Assembly (NCBI RefSeq): GCF_001435235.1
Contig: NZ_AZGB01000018.1
Location: forward strand, 174,829-238,828
DNA: 64,000 nt
Direction: 5' to 3'
Source of the DNA: Liquorilactobacillus ghanensis DSM 18630
GTDB taxonomy: Bacteria > Bacillota > Bacilli > Lactobacillales > Lactobacillaceae
Shown here: positions 56,363 through 64,000 of the stretch, in pieces
Numbering within the stretch: position 1 is the stretch's first letter
Layout: each line of letters begins with the position of its first letter
Made by a program: the position numbers and the translations under genes
Notes under the pieces: generated by a model
What the model was told of the DNA's origin: nothing
Seen by the model: the letters and a program-made list of their open reading frames with translations, nothing else
Databases searched by the model: none

Positions 56363-58588
56363 TCATTTGCCTAAAGCATTAGCATCGTTTACAAATTCAT
56401 CTACTACTGAACTGGTTTTGTAAGAACCTAACATTAATACCGATCTCAATGGTGTGTAACGCATCATTTTTAAGGTAGCATCATTATTGTCTTTAACTGG
56501 TTGATACAGTCCCGCATATAATTTGCTTTGCTTAAATAAACTAAATAGTTTTTCGTTTTCAATAACATCATCTAAATAAGAATCTCTGTTGATCAAAGCA
56601 ACTGGATCGGTATTCCATTCCAATTTTATTTTTTCGCAAAAATGCATTTCTCTTGAAGATTCCCCTAATTGAATTAAATATTCACCGTTATCAAAACACC
56701 AAGACTGCTTAATCGGATTGAAATACGTAAACTCCGCTTTTTTGATATTAATAACTACTTCTTTAGATTCACCGCTATTCAAATATACTTTGGTAAAGCC
56801 GGCTAATACCTTCTTGGGCATTTCAAAATCTGATGTTAAGTTACTAATATATATTTGTGGGACTTCGCTTCCTGCGCATGCACCTACATTTTTCAAAACA
56901 AATTTAACTTGCAGCTCTCCATCCAGATCCGCTAAAGAAATATCTGAATATGCAAATTTGGTGTAACTGAGCCCGTATCCAAAAGGAAACAGTACCTTTT
57001 TATCCTTTATATCAAAATACTTATACCCCACAAAAATACTTTCATGGTAGTTTTCTTCTACCTTAGAAGTTCCAAATGTTCCATAAGCCGATGTATCTTT
57101 TAACGAAATTGGAAATGTTTCAGACAGTTTGCCGCTAGGGTTCACTGCTCCGCTCAAAACACTCCATGTCGCCTCGCCCACTGCTTCACCAGCTAAATAA
57201 GTTTCCAAAACGCCAGCAACCTTACTAATCCATGGCATCTCTACGACCGAGCCGTTTTGAAGTACTACGACTATGTTTTTATTTGCTTCAGCTAATTTGC
57301 AGATTAAGTCATTTTGATAATCTGGTAATGAGATATTTTCTCGATCGAAGCCTTCAGATTCAGAACTATTTGTAGTTCCAGCAAAAACGACAACTTTAGA
57401 GTAATTTTTCGCTTCATTAACTGCATCTTTGATTAATTGTTGATTATTCTTTCCGTTTTCTTCGTATCCTTTTGAAAAACCAACCATACCATGATGATCT
57501 TTAATACCATCTAGCGGAGTTATTAAGGAGTACAAATTAACGTGTGAACTTCCTCCACCTTGATAATGGGGATTGATGGCTAACTCACCAACTACTAAAA
57601 TATTGTCATTGCTTTTAATAGGTAAAACATCATGGTCATTCTTCAATAAAACCATACTATTAGCTGCTAAATCACAAGCAAATTCATGTTGTTCTGTCAG
57701 ACTTTTTACTTCATGATTATTTTTTTCAGCAAACTTACATTTATCAATCAGTTCCAATATTCTATATACCGAGTTGTCTAAGATAGATTCTTCTAACCGA
57801 TCGTTACGAACTGCATCTACTACCTCAGTTACTGACAGTTCTCCTTTACCAGGCATTTCCAGGTTCAATCCTGCTTTAAGGGCTTCAATATGATCATCGG
57901 TTGCACCCCAATCAGACATTACAACACCCTTGTAACCCCATTCTTCTCTTAAAATGTCTGTTAATAATGTTTTGTTTTGTGAATTTAAAACACCATTTAA
58001 CGCATTATAAGAACACATTATAGTTGTCGGGTTTGCATTTTTTACTACATACTCAAAAGGTTTTAAATACACTTCCCGTAAAGCGCGATCGTCAATATTA
58101 GACGTAGATGTAAATCTAGTTAATTCTCGATTATTACCCGCAAAATGCTTTAAACTTACCCCTACACCTTGACTTTGTACTCCTTTGACATAAGCTGAAC
58201 CTAATTTGCCAGCCAATAACGGATCTTCAGAAAAATATTCAAAATTACGACCATTTAATGGTGTTCTTTTAATATTCACTCCTGGTCCTAAAAGGATATT
58301 TACATCTTCTTTTCTAGCTGCACTACCCAAATTTTCCCCTAATTTATATAATTTATCCTCATCAAAGGAACATGCTGTAAGAGCTGATGCAGGGAAATTC
58401 ACTGCTTTAACCGACTCTTCAACTTTTGTCGGATCATCTTGCTTTCTCAAACCTGAAGGGCCATCTGACATCATTATGGAAGGAACATTTAATCTATCAA
58501 CACCTTTAATAAACCAAAGTGCATAGCCTGATACTAATTCTGCTTTTTCTCTTAAAGTCATTTTCTTCAAAGTAGCTTCTGTATTCAT
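56363..58588 (-). CDS. Glycoside hydrolase family 3 beta-glucosidase
   Basis: 741 aa. GH3 N-terminal barrel with KHFAGNNRE and the nucleophile Asp226 in GVVMSDWGATDDH, then an alpha/beta sandwich with GGSSHVN and ETYLAGEAVGEA, and a C-terminal fibronectin-III-like domain (PFGYGLSYTKFAYS). No signal peptide, so it acts in the cytoplasm on imported glucosides. The gene is first in a unit with the transporter, and divergent from an AraC-type regulator. Confidence 0.93.
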   Translation of the reverse strand: MNTEATLKKMTLREKAELVSGYALWFIKGVDRLNVPSIMMSDGPSGLRKQDDPTKVEESVKAVNFPASALTACSFDEDKLYKLGENLGSAARKEDVNILLGPGVNIKRTPLNGRNFEYFSEDPLLAGKLGSAYVKGVQSQGVGVSLKHFAGNNRELTRFTSTSNIDDRALREVYLKPFEYVVKNANPTTIMCSYNALNGVLNSQNKTLLTDILREEWGYKGVVMSDWGATDDHIEALKAGLNLEMPGKGELSVTEVVDAVRNDRLEESILDNSVYRILELIDKCKFAEKNNHEVKSLTEQHEFACDLAANSMVLLKNDHDVLPIKSNDNILVVGELAINPHYQGGGSSHVNLYSLITPLDGIKDHHGMVGFSKGYEENGKNNQQLIKDAVNEAKNYSKVVVFAGTTNSSESEGFDRENISLPDYQNDLICKLAEANKNIVVVLQNGSVVEMPWISKVAGVLETYLAGEAVGEATWSVLSGAVNPSGKLSETFPISLKDTSAYGTFGTSKVEENYHESIFVGYKYFDIKDKKVLFPFGYGLSYTKFAYSDISLADLDGELQVKFVLKNVGACAGSEVPQIYISNLTSDFEMPKKVLAGFTKVYLNSGESKEVVINIKKAEFTYFNPIKQSWCFDNGEYLIQLGESSREMHFCEKIKLEWNTDPVALINRDSYLDDVIENEKLFSLFKQSKLYAGLYQPVKDNNDATLKMMRYTPLRSVLMLGSYKTSSVVDEFVNDANALGK

Positions 58589-58615
58589 ATTTTTCTCCTC
58601 AATCCTTGCATATAT

Positions 58616-58645
58616 TTGTATTCGCTTACAAATAAAGGATATAAT
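58616..58645 (+). promoter_or_regulatory. Promoter of the AraC-type gene with overlapping cre-like site
   Basis: TTGTAT (58616-58621), 18-bp spacer, TATAAT (58640-58645). The cre-like TGTATTCGCTTACA (58617-58630) covers the -35; it differs from TGWNANCGNTNWCA at one position. It is also just upstream of the divergent GH3 gene. Confidence 0.6.
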
Positions 58646-58708
58646 AGGGGAGCAAAGAAAGATGTTATTTATTTACGATTTTTATCATTTTTTAAAGGGG
58701 ATACTATT

Positions 58709-59776
58709 ATGGACAATTTAAGCAAACAATTATTAACTCAATTAATACATTATCCTTGCATAATATATAAAAATCGCACGTGTATTTACACGCACGATTT
58801 TAATAATAGCTACTTATCTCGTTCAAAAAAGTCACTAAATCTAATTAATTATTCTAATGAATATATTCATTATCAAAGCCATAAATCATACACTATGTTT
58901 TTTTATTGTCATGCTTATCGTGGTAATAAAATAAAAATATTACTCATTGTGCCGCTTACCTTTAAGCAAATTACGCATAAAAATATTCAAAATGTTCAAA
59001 AAACCATAACGCTGATTACTAAAATTCTAGAAGAAAATCAAATTCCGTTATATCATAAAGAAAGCAAATTAAGTTCTTCAGACAAAGACATCCAAGTAGA
59101 TATTAGTAATAACACTTATGTTGAACAACTTATTATCCGCTTCTTAAAAAATGAAGATTCCAAATCCGCCTATTCTTTAATTAGACAATTATCCGGATCT
59201 TCAAAATCTGTCCTGTCTGCCAACAGTCTGCAATCCAATAAATATAAATTAGTATGTTTTATTACATTAATAACCAGATCTGCTATCTTTAACGGTTACT
59301 CCATTAAAGATTCCTACGACCTATCTGACAAATTGATTAATGAAGTTGACGAACTTTACGCAAATAGTCAGTTAGACTCCTTTATTAAAAAAATGCTTAA
59401 ATCATACACTCTTTACTTTAGAGAGAATAAAAAAGTCAACACCTCACATATTATCAAGCTGGCGAATGAATATATTGAACATCATATATACGATAAAATA
59501 ACCGTAAAAGAAATTTCTGACTATATTGGTGTATCCTACCCTTATCTATCCGCCCTTTTTAAAAAAGAAGTTAATATTAACTTGAAAAATTTTATACAGC
59601 AAAAGAAGATCGAAGAATCAAAATTTTTACTTTGCAATACTTCTTTATCTGTAAGTGAAATTAGTTACAAGTTAGGTTTTTGTAATCAAAGCTATTTCAC
59701 TAAAACCTTTAAAGCTTTTACAAAAACTTCTCCTATTTACTACCGAAATAACAAGAATTATATCGTTGCATATTAA
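58709..59776 (+). CDS. AraC-family transcriptional regulator
   Basis: 355 aa. Residues ~1-250 form a sensor region with no family I recognise; the C-terminal ~100 residues are a double helix-turn-helix AraC domain (ITVKEISDYIGVSYPYLSALF and SVSEISYKLGFCNQSYFTKTFK). ATG 58709 follows AAAGGGG; the frame is open 31 codons farther up, past the promoter. Divergent from the GH3 gene, which it likely controls. Notably AT-rich and lysine-rich relative to its neighbours. Confidence 0.88.
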   Translation: MDNLSKQLLTQLIHYPCIIYKNRTCIYTHDFNNSYLSRSKKSLNLINYSNEYIHYQSHKSYTMFFYCHAYRGNKIKILLIVPLTFKQITHKNIQNVQKTITLITKILEENQIPLYHKESKLSSSDKDIQVDISNNTYVEQLIIRFLKNEDSKSAYSLIRQLSGSSKSVLSANSLQSNKYKLVCFITLITRSAIFNGYSIKDSYDLSDKLINEVDELYANSQLDSFIKKMLKSYTLYFRENKKVNTSHIIKLANEYIEHHIYDKITVKEISDYIGVSYPYLSALFKKEVNINLKNFIQQKKIEESKFLLCNTSLSVSEISYKLGFCNQSYFTKTFKAFTKTSPIYYRNNKNYIVAY

Positions 59777-59821
59777 ACATCGTTTTAATAGTTCTGTGCC
59801 AAAATAAAAAACATCAATAAT

Positions 59822-59865
59822 AAAGCAGCCCCCAGAAATTAGATTTTAGTCTAGCTTTTGGGGGC
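59822..59865 (-). terminator. Bidirectional terminator
   Basis: GCCCCCA (59828-59834) pairs with TGGGGGC (59859-59865) with additional inner pairing. It separates the AraC gene and the transaldolase-like gene, which converge here. Confidence 0.65.
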
Positions 59866-59906
59866 CACTGTTATATTTCAGCTATTACTTTCTTGATTGC
59901 AATGTT

Positions 59907-60587
59907 TTATAATTTAGTTATTATTGAATCTTTACCATAAATGGATTCCCAGTCATCAGTAAAATCTTTTATTGCAGCATTTATAGCAGGATTAGTAAGT
60001 GCTGTTTTTAATATATCCGGTCCAATTGTAACCGCGTCGGCACCACTTTCAATTGCTTCATTAACTTGTTGACAATTATGAAAACTAGCAGCCAAAATTT
60101 TTGTTGCAGACCGCTCTTGGCTTATTTCATGGTTTAGAGCCCGTATAACATAGGCCGCATCAATATTCATATTTAACATTCGATTATAATACGGAGCTAA
60201 ATAGTCTGCACCGGCTGCTACTGCTAAAAAGCCTTGCAACTCTGAATAAATAGCCGTTGCGGTAATATGAATTCCTTCATTTTTTAATTGCTTTATTGCC
60301 GCTAAACCCGCTTCATTAGTTGGAACTTTGATATAAACATCGTTGTCAATTTCTGCAAGAATCCGATGTGCATCAGTAATCATATCAGCGGTTGATCTTC
60401 CGGTTACTTGAACATGTAATTTAGCAGTTTGACCAATTATTTTTCTGATTTTACGTAAATGATTGAAAAAATCTATTTTTCCCTCTCTTTTGATAATAGA
60501 TGGATTAGAAGTTACCCCACTAAGCTTAATTATTTTACTATACTTTTCAATTAACGGTAAATTGACAGTATCTAACATAAATTCCAC
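59907..60587 (-). CDS. Transaldolase/fructose-6-phosphate aldolase-like protein
   Basis: 226 aa, TalC/MipB type: N-terminal MLDTVNLPLIEKYS, GVTSNPSII, Schiff-base Lys87 in YIKVPTNEAGL, and TATAIYSELQGFLA. It cleaves or transfers dihydroxyacetone-type units between sugar phosphates. GTG 60587 with AGAGGTGG upstream is favoured. It lies beyond the terminator of the mannose-family PTS operon but on the same strand. Confidence 0.85.
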   Translation of the reverse strand: MEFMLDTVNLPLIEKYSKIIKLSGVTSNPSIIKREGKIDFFNHLRKIRKIIGQTAKLHVQVTGRSTADMITDAHRILAEIDNDVYIKVPTNEAGLAAIKQLKNEGIHITATAIYSELQGFLAVAAGADYLAPYYNRMLNMNIDAAYVIRALNHEISQERSATKILAASFHNCQQVNEAIESGADAVTIGPDILKTALTNPAINAAIKDFTDDWESIYGKDSIITKL

Positions 60588-60633
60588 TATAACCACCTCT
60601 TTCATAATTAATAGAAATAAATAAAAACTAAAT

Positions 60634-60683
60634 TAAAAAAGAATCTCTTCCCCCTGTATGATTATCAAAGACGAAGAGATTCT
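60634..60683 (-). terminator. Terminator of the mannose-family PTS operon
   Basis: Minus strand: AGAATCTCTTC (60683-60673) pairs with GAAGAGATTCT (60650-60640), then TTTTTT. It is 245 bp past the last intact gene, beyond a gene relic. Confidence 0.8.
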
Positions 60684-60770
60684 CCATGAAGATTGCTAAA
60701 AATCCAGCTAAAGTCTTATTGGAAAATAATGCTACCAAGTAAAACTTTGGTTATAATTATTTTTCACTAC

Positions 60771-60914
60771 TTACTTTGCTTTTTTATAATTAAAGCCTAA
60801 CAACCATTTGTTACTTAAAATTTCTTGAAACCAATGATTGCTTTTAGTGTGTTAATATTTGGTGTTATCGTAAGCATCCCTCATAATAAATTGCGGTAAA
60901 ATCAAGATTCTGAA
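60771..60914 (-). pseudogene. Gene relic with internal stop between the PTS operon and its terminator
   Basis: One minus-strand frame reads RILILPQFIMRDAYDNTKY, a TAA, then HTKSNHWFQEILSNKWLLGF, ending at 60771. The spacing KS-N-HWF-EI-SN loosely resembles the C-terminal tail of GH1 glycosidases, but this is weak. The intact part is too small for a confident family. It may be what remains of a phosphoglycosidase once in the operon. Confidence 0.35.
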
Positions 60915-60926
60915 AATCAGTATTTA

Positions 60927-61244
60927 CTAATGAACTTGTTTTTTAGGATAATTCTTACGAAAATAATTAATTTTCTGATCAAAATCATTAACTATTGCAT
61001 GGATATTCTGTTGTCCCTTCCATCCTGCATATCCAAACATCAACATCCCTAAGGCACCTATTATAAATAAAGCAATTCCCAATATATTGAGCCATAAATT
61101 ATGGTGATTAAAAAAGTAAATTAAGACAATACCAATGCCACTGATAATAGCATTAAGTTGAAACCAATATCCTAAGTTTTTAAGCATACGCTTCTGATAG
61201 GTGATTTCTTCTTTATATCCTTTTTCCATTTCTTGAATTGTCAT
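60927..61244 (-). CDS. Small two-helix membrane protein of the PTS operon
   Basis: 105 aa. An N-terminal amphipathic part (MTIQEMEKGYKEEITYQKR), two hydrophobic segments (LNAIISGIGIVLIYFF and LGIALFIIGALGMLMFGYAG), and a basic C-terminal tail. No family I recognise. ATG 61244 with AAAGGAG is used; the frame is open further, overlapping IID. It lies 31 bp downstream of IID, likely a PTS accessory protein. Confidence 0.7.
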   Translation of the reverse strand: MTIQEMEKGYKEEITYQKRMLKNLGYWFQLNAIISGIGIVLIYFFNHHNLWLNILGIALFIIGALGMLMFGYAGWKGQQNIHAIVNDFDQKINYFRKNYPKKQVH

Positions 61245-61275
61245 ATCTACCTTCTCCTTTTTTATCTGCTGTACC

Positions 61276-62121
61276 TCAATAAGAAAGACCAGGATTGAAG
61301 AAACCGACCAAGACACCAATGAATGAAATAACAACGAGAATTAACATGGTCCAAATAGCTGATACATGGCGTTTTGTCATTAACCACCAACAAAACAAAG
61401 TTACAACGACCGTTAATAATCCGGGGAAGATACTGTTTAATTTATCTTGAAGGTTTAGAAATACTTTACCGTTTGATCCATATAATTTAAGTGAAGTCGT
61501 AACATTTACCCAAGAAGCCAAGACACCACCAACAACCATACTTCCAACAATACTTATTGCCCGCCGTACAGCTGCACCTTGTTTTCCAACTAAGAAACTA
61601 ACAGCTTGATCTCCAAATTTATATCCACGAAAATACAAGAAACGTTGTCCAAAATAAGCAATGAGAATCCATGCAACAATATAGAAAATTGCTCCTAATG
61701 GCGAGCCGCCGGTTGACATCCCAAGAGATATTCCTAAAAGAATAGGGATAAGTGTTCCATCAATTAGTGAGTCACCAATTCCGGCAATTGGTCCCATAAG
61801 ACCAGCACGCATATCATTAATGGTTTCCCCATCAATTTCCTTACCATTTGCTCTCGCTTGTTCCATACTAGCAGTAATACCAACGATGACCGAACCCAGC
61901 ATTGGATTAGTGTTGAAAAATGCTGTATATGCTTTAATTGCTTTAACCTGATCCTTATGCTCCGGATATAATTTTCTCAGAATCGGTAACATAGAAGCCA
62001 TATAACCGAATGTCTGCATATGTTCTTGTGAAAAACAGGTTAACGCTCCCCAAAACCAACGATGAAAAGAATTTGTTAATGTTTTTTTATCAAGTTTTTT
62101 TAAATTATTCGTATTTTCCAT
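61276..62121 (-). CDS. Mannose-family PTS enzyme IID
   Basis: 281 aa ManZ/IID: N-terminal FHRWFWGALTCFSQEHMQTFGYMAS, GLMGPIAGIGDSLIDGTLIP and GASLGMSTGGSP-type glycine-rich parts, with one C-terminal transmembrane segment. Works with IIC as the transport core. Its ATG is two bases after the IIC stop; the ribosome site lies within the last codons of IIC. Confidence 0.95.
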   Translation of the reverse strand: MENTNNLKKLDKKTLTNSFHRWFWGALTCFSQEHMQTFGYMASMLPILRKLYPEHKDQVKAIKAYTAFFNTNPMLGSVIVGITASMEQARANGKEIDGETINDMRAGLMGPIAGIGDSLIDGTLIPILLGISLGMSTGGSPLGAIFYIVAWILIAYFGQRFLYFRGYKFGDQAVSFLVGKQGAAVRRAISIVGSMVVGGVLASWVNVTTSLKLYGSNGKVFLNLQDKLNSIFPGLLTVVVTLFCWWLMTKRHVSAIWTMLILVVISFIGVLVGFFNPGLSY

Positions 62122-62123
62122 GG

Positions 62124-62996
62124 TTAAATGTCCTCCTCTTCACTATCAGTGCCTGCTGCTTCAGGAACAGGACCACTCTTTCCCTGAGGTCCTTGTGGTC
62201 CCTGTGAACCCTTAGACATTTCAACTTCATACATAATAACCGCGAACAAGAGTGAAACAACGGTGACCGAAACCAAGTTCAAATGTAATGAAGCTGCTAA
62301 TGTAAAGCCAACGAAAAACGGGATAAAGTCAGCTGCATGATTAACTATCTGACGAAGCAAAATTGCAATTCCGACACAAGGCAACATACCTCCAACTGTG
62401 AATAGCGTCTTCATAGCTATTCCATCCATTGGTAAAGCGTTTCGCAAAGCTGTTACAGCTGTTGCACCGTAGTAAGTAAGAATCATTGTTGGCAAAAATG
62501 AGAATATTGCGTGAGAAATCCATGGCCAACCAAAATTAACAGCTGTTAACTTATCAAGCTTCCCCTTATGAACATCTTTCCATCCAAATGACTGCCAAAC
62601 CAAGTTCATAGTTGCAACTGCGTAGTAAAGAACCGTACCAACAGTTCCAACTAACGTCCCGATTGATTTTGCAAGGTTTGCAGCACTTCCTGCCAGTGGA
62701 TTCAATCCTTGCGATGTAATAGCAACCATAGCTAATGGGATACCGATATAAGAAATCGCCCGCACATCAGCTGAAACTGTTCCGCCTGGAGTAACAAGCG
62801 CAATGTAAACTAACTGCATAGCTACACCACAAGCAATCCCTAATTTGAGGTTACCTAAAACAATCCCACAAACAAGACCACCTACCAAAGGACGACCAAT
62901 GGTATAATTACCTACTGCTTGACCAGCCATACAAGAATTAGAACATAAACATGCAAACAATCCTAAAATTGCCGCTTGAATCCAACTAATCGTCAT
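62124..62996 (-). CDS. Mannose-family PTS enzyme IIC with Gly-X-Y tail
   Basis: 290 aa. Residues ~1-255 are a normal ManY-type IIC (PLVGGLVCGIVLGNLKLGIA, VTPGGTVSADVRAISYIGIP). After it come five Gly-X-Y triplets (GSQGPQGPQGKSGPV), then a linker and a terminal DSEEEDI. The acidic codons GAAGAGGAGGAC also form the Shine-Dalgarno of IID. The collagen-like tail is unusual for this family. Confidence 0.93.
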   Translation of the reverse strand: MTISWIQAAILGLFACLCSNSCMAGQAVGNYTIGRPLVGGLVCGIVLGNLKLGIACGVAMQLVYIALVTPGGTVSADVRAISYIGIPLAMVAITSQGLNPLAGSAANLAKSIGTLVGTVGTVLYYAVATMNLVWQSFGWKDVHKGKLDKLTAVNFGWPWISHAIFSFLPTMILTYYGATAVTALRNALPMDGIAMKTLFTVGGMLPCVGIAILLRQIVNHAADFIPFFVGFTLAASLHLNLVSVTVVSLLFAVIMYEVEMSKGSQGPQGPQGKSGPVPEAAGTDSEEEDI

Positions 62997-63013
62997 GATT
63001 GTACCCCTTTATT

Positions 63014-63508
63014 TTAATAACCAAACTTCGATTTGAATTTACCCCAATCTCCTAAGTGTTGATCTGGTAACAATGCGAATTCTACTTTATATCCCTTATT
63101 TTCAATTGCTTCAAAAGCAGCGCCCTCTTCTTGATTAAAGGACTGATTATCTCCAAGTTTTATGGTATTTTCTCGATCATTACCTGGACCCACAATAATA
63201 GTTTTTATATCACTTGGTTTAAAGTCCATATCAACCAGAATTTTTTTCATATCCTGTGGATTTTTAGTAATCAAAAAGTATCTTGTTTTAGAACTTAAGA
63301 CTCTATCCTTTACCTTTTCGAAATGATCTAATGTCCAAACAAATGTTTTTTTGTCTGAAGCAGCTTTATATGCTTCAGATAAAATATTATTATTAGCAGC
63401 TTTATCATTCACTGCAATGATCCCATCACAAGGATATTCTTTACCCCAACGAACTGTAATTAGTCCATGAATCATACGATCATCAATTCTTACAAAAGAA
63501 ATCGACAT
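63014..63508 (-). CDS. Mannose-family PTS enzyme IIB
   Basis: 164 aa. The phospho-His14 lies in VRIDDRMIHGLITVRWGKE, the conserved start of the mannose/fructose/sorbose IIB. ATG 63508 follows AAGGAGAG; the frame opens three codons earlier. It passes phosphate from IIA to sugar bound by IIC-IID. Confidence 0.95.
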   Translation of the reverse strand: MSISFVRIDDRMIHGLITVRWGKEYPCDGIIAVNDKAANNNILSEAYKAASDKKTFVWTLDHFEKVKDRVLSSKTRYFLITKNPQDMKKILVDMDFKPSDIKTIIVGPGNDRENTIKLGDNQSFNQEEGAAFEAIENKGYKVEFALLPDQHLGDWGKFKSKFGY

Positions 63509-63523
63509 TATCCACACTCTCCT

Positions 63524-63958
63524 TTAAATATCATCATCAGATGTTTCTGATGTTTTGACTATGTCTAAAACCTTAATTGCTTGTTTAGCCTCTGCTAATA
63601 TTTTTGCCTTCAATTCATCATTTTTCATCGAATCCTTCGACATTACTGCAGTTAATGCCATTGAAAAATTCATACCACCCATTATCAAGCTATCGTTTAA
63701 TTTCCCGTGATCATTCAAGACGTCACAAACAGTAGTAAGTGGACTGCCGCCAATAATATCAGCCAAAACAACAAACTCTGAACTATTTGGCAGTTTGCTA
63801 ATAATTGATTCTACGCGACTTTTTAAAAGTGGACTGCCTTCATTAGGCTTTAATCCCACTGCAATCACTGAATTAATAACATCCCCTGAGAACATGCTTA
63901 GCGTTTGTTTCAATCCACTTGAAAAATCACCGTGACTAACTAATAATAAATATTTCAT
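63524..63958 (-). CDS. Mannose-family PTS enzyme IIA
   Basis: 144 aa with the phospho-acceptor His9 in LLLVSHGDFSSGL and the VVLADIIGGSPLTTV region. It accepts phosphate from HPr. Its acidic tail (SETSDDDI) echoes that of IIC. First gene of the operon in view; a TATACT -10-like box lies at 63981-63986, its -35 outside the window. Confidence 0.93.
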   Translation of the reverse strand: MKYLLLVSHGDFSSGLKQTLSMFSGDVINSVIAVGLKPNEGSPLLKSRVESIISKLPNSSEFVVLADIIGGSPLTTVCDVLNDHGKLNDSLIMGGMNFSMALTAVMSKDSMKNDELKAKILAEAKQAIKVLDIVKTSETSDDDI

Positions 63959-64000
63959 TTGAATTCCCTCTCACTGCAAAAGTATAATTTGAAAGCTGTT

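Noticed and set aside
60686-60739. Plus-strand 18-codon ORF MKIAKNPAKVLLENNATK
   Set aside because: No ribosome site and antisense to the PTS transcript; probably chance.
63959-64000. Sigma-54 promoter for the mannose-family PTS
   Set aside because: TTGCA is present but no GG at the -24 position; a TATACT -10 box fits better.

Overview
The window looks like a chromosomal segment of a low-GC Gram-positive bacterium of the family Lactobacillaceae. This is inferred from AT-rich intergenic DNA, strong AGGAGG ribosome sites, frequent TTG and GTG starts, a lactobacillus-type surface protein, a fructose PTS operon, a pyruvate dehydrogenase operon and CcpA-like cre sites. A FIST/chemoreceptor-like gene pair is uncommon in the family. 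The genus cannot be fixed from sequence alone. No rRNA, tRNA, CRISPR array, phage or plasmid replication gene was seen.

Layout: (1) 1-2253, minus, the first ~750 codons of a large secreted, repeat-rich surface protein that runs off the left edge. (2) 2668-4550, an APC amino-acid permease with a long leader, then a candidate small RNA on the plus strand. (3) 12825-4752, an eight-gene cell-surface polysaccharide operon (priming sugar transferase, DUF4422 and other glycosyltransferases, LicD, a galactofuranosyltransferase-like protein, UDP-galactopyranose mutase, Wzy-like polymerase) with no flippase in view. (4) 13052-17451, threonine synthesis: hom-thrB divergent from thrC, then an Lrp-type regulator. 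(5) 17834-18181, an internally deleted IS3-family relic. (6) 18280-21916, fruR-fruK-fruA with two FruR-type operators flanking the promoter. (7) 22248-30099, DUF711/ACT pair, drug exporter, QueH, SGNH hydrolase, lipoate ligase. (8) 28693-33480, pdhABCD, followed on the right by mnmE-mnmG.

(9) 37213-39115 holds two RNA-control regions: a promoter-terminator leader ahead of mnmE, and a branched-chain amino-acid leader-peptide attenuator ahead of a PfoR/PTS_EIIC_2-type membrane protein. (10) 39427-45210: UspA, CPBP protease, deoxynucleoside kinase divergent from nucleoside deoxyribosyltransferase, then FIST protein, soluble chemoreceptor-like protein and a previously uncalled 53-aa membrane protein. 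(11) 45399-50008: leucine attenuator, leuB-leuC-leuD (no leuA) and an MFS transporter. (12) 50063-53961: ornithine/lysine-type decarboxylase with a translationally coupled 35-aa membrane peptide, divergent from an APC permease paralogous to the one at 2.7 kb. (13) 54148-64000: histidine phosphatase, then a carbohydrate region: GPH-type transporter, GH3 beta-glucosidase, AraC regulator, transaldolase-like protein and a mannose-family PTS (IIA, IIB, IIC, IID plus a small membrane protein).

The most noteworthy items are the regulatory RNAs (BCAA attenuator in front of a non-biosynthetic transporter, mnmE leader, C-rich-loop sRNA candidate), two small membrane proteins, and the FIST/chemoreceptor module.
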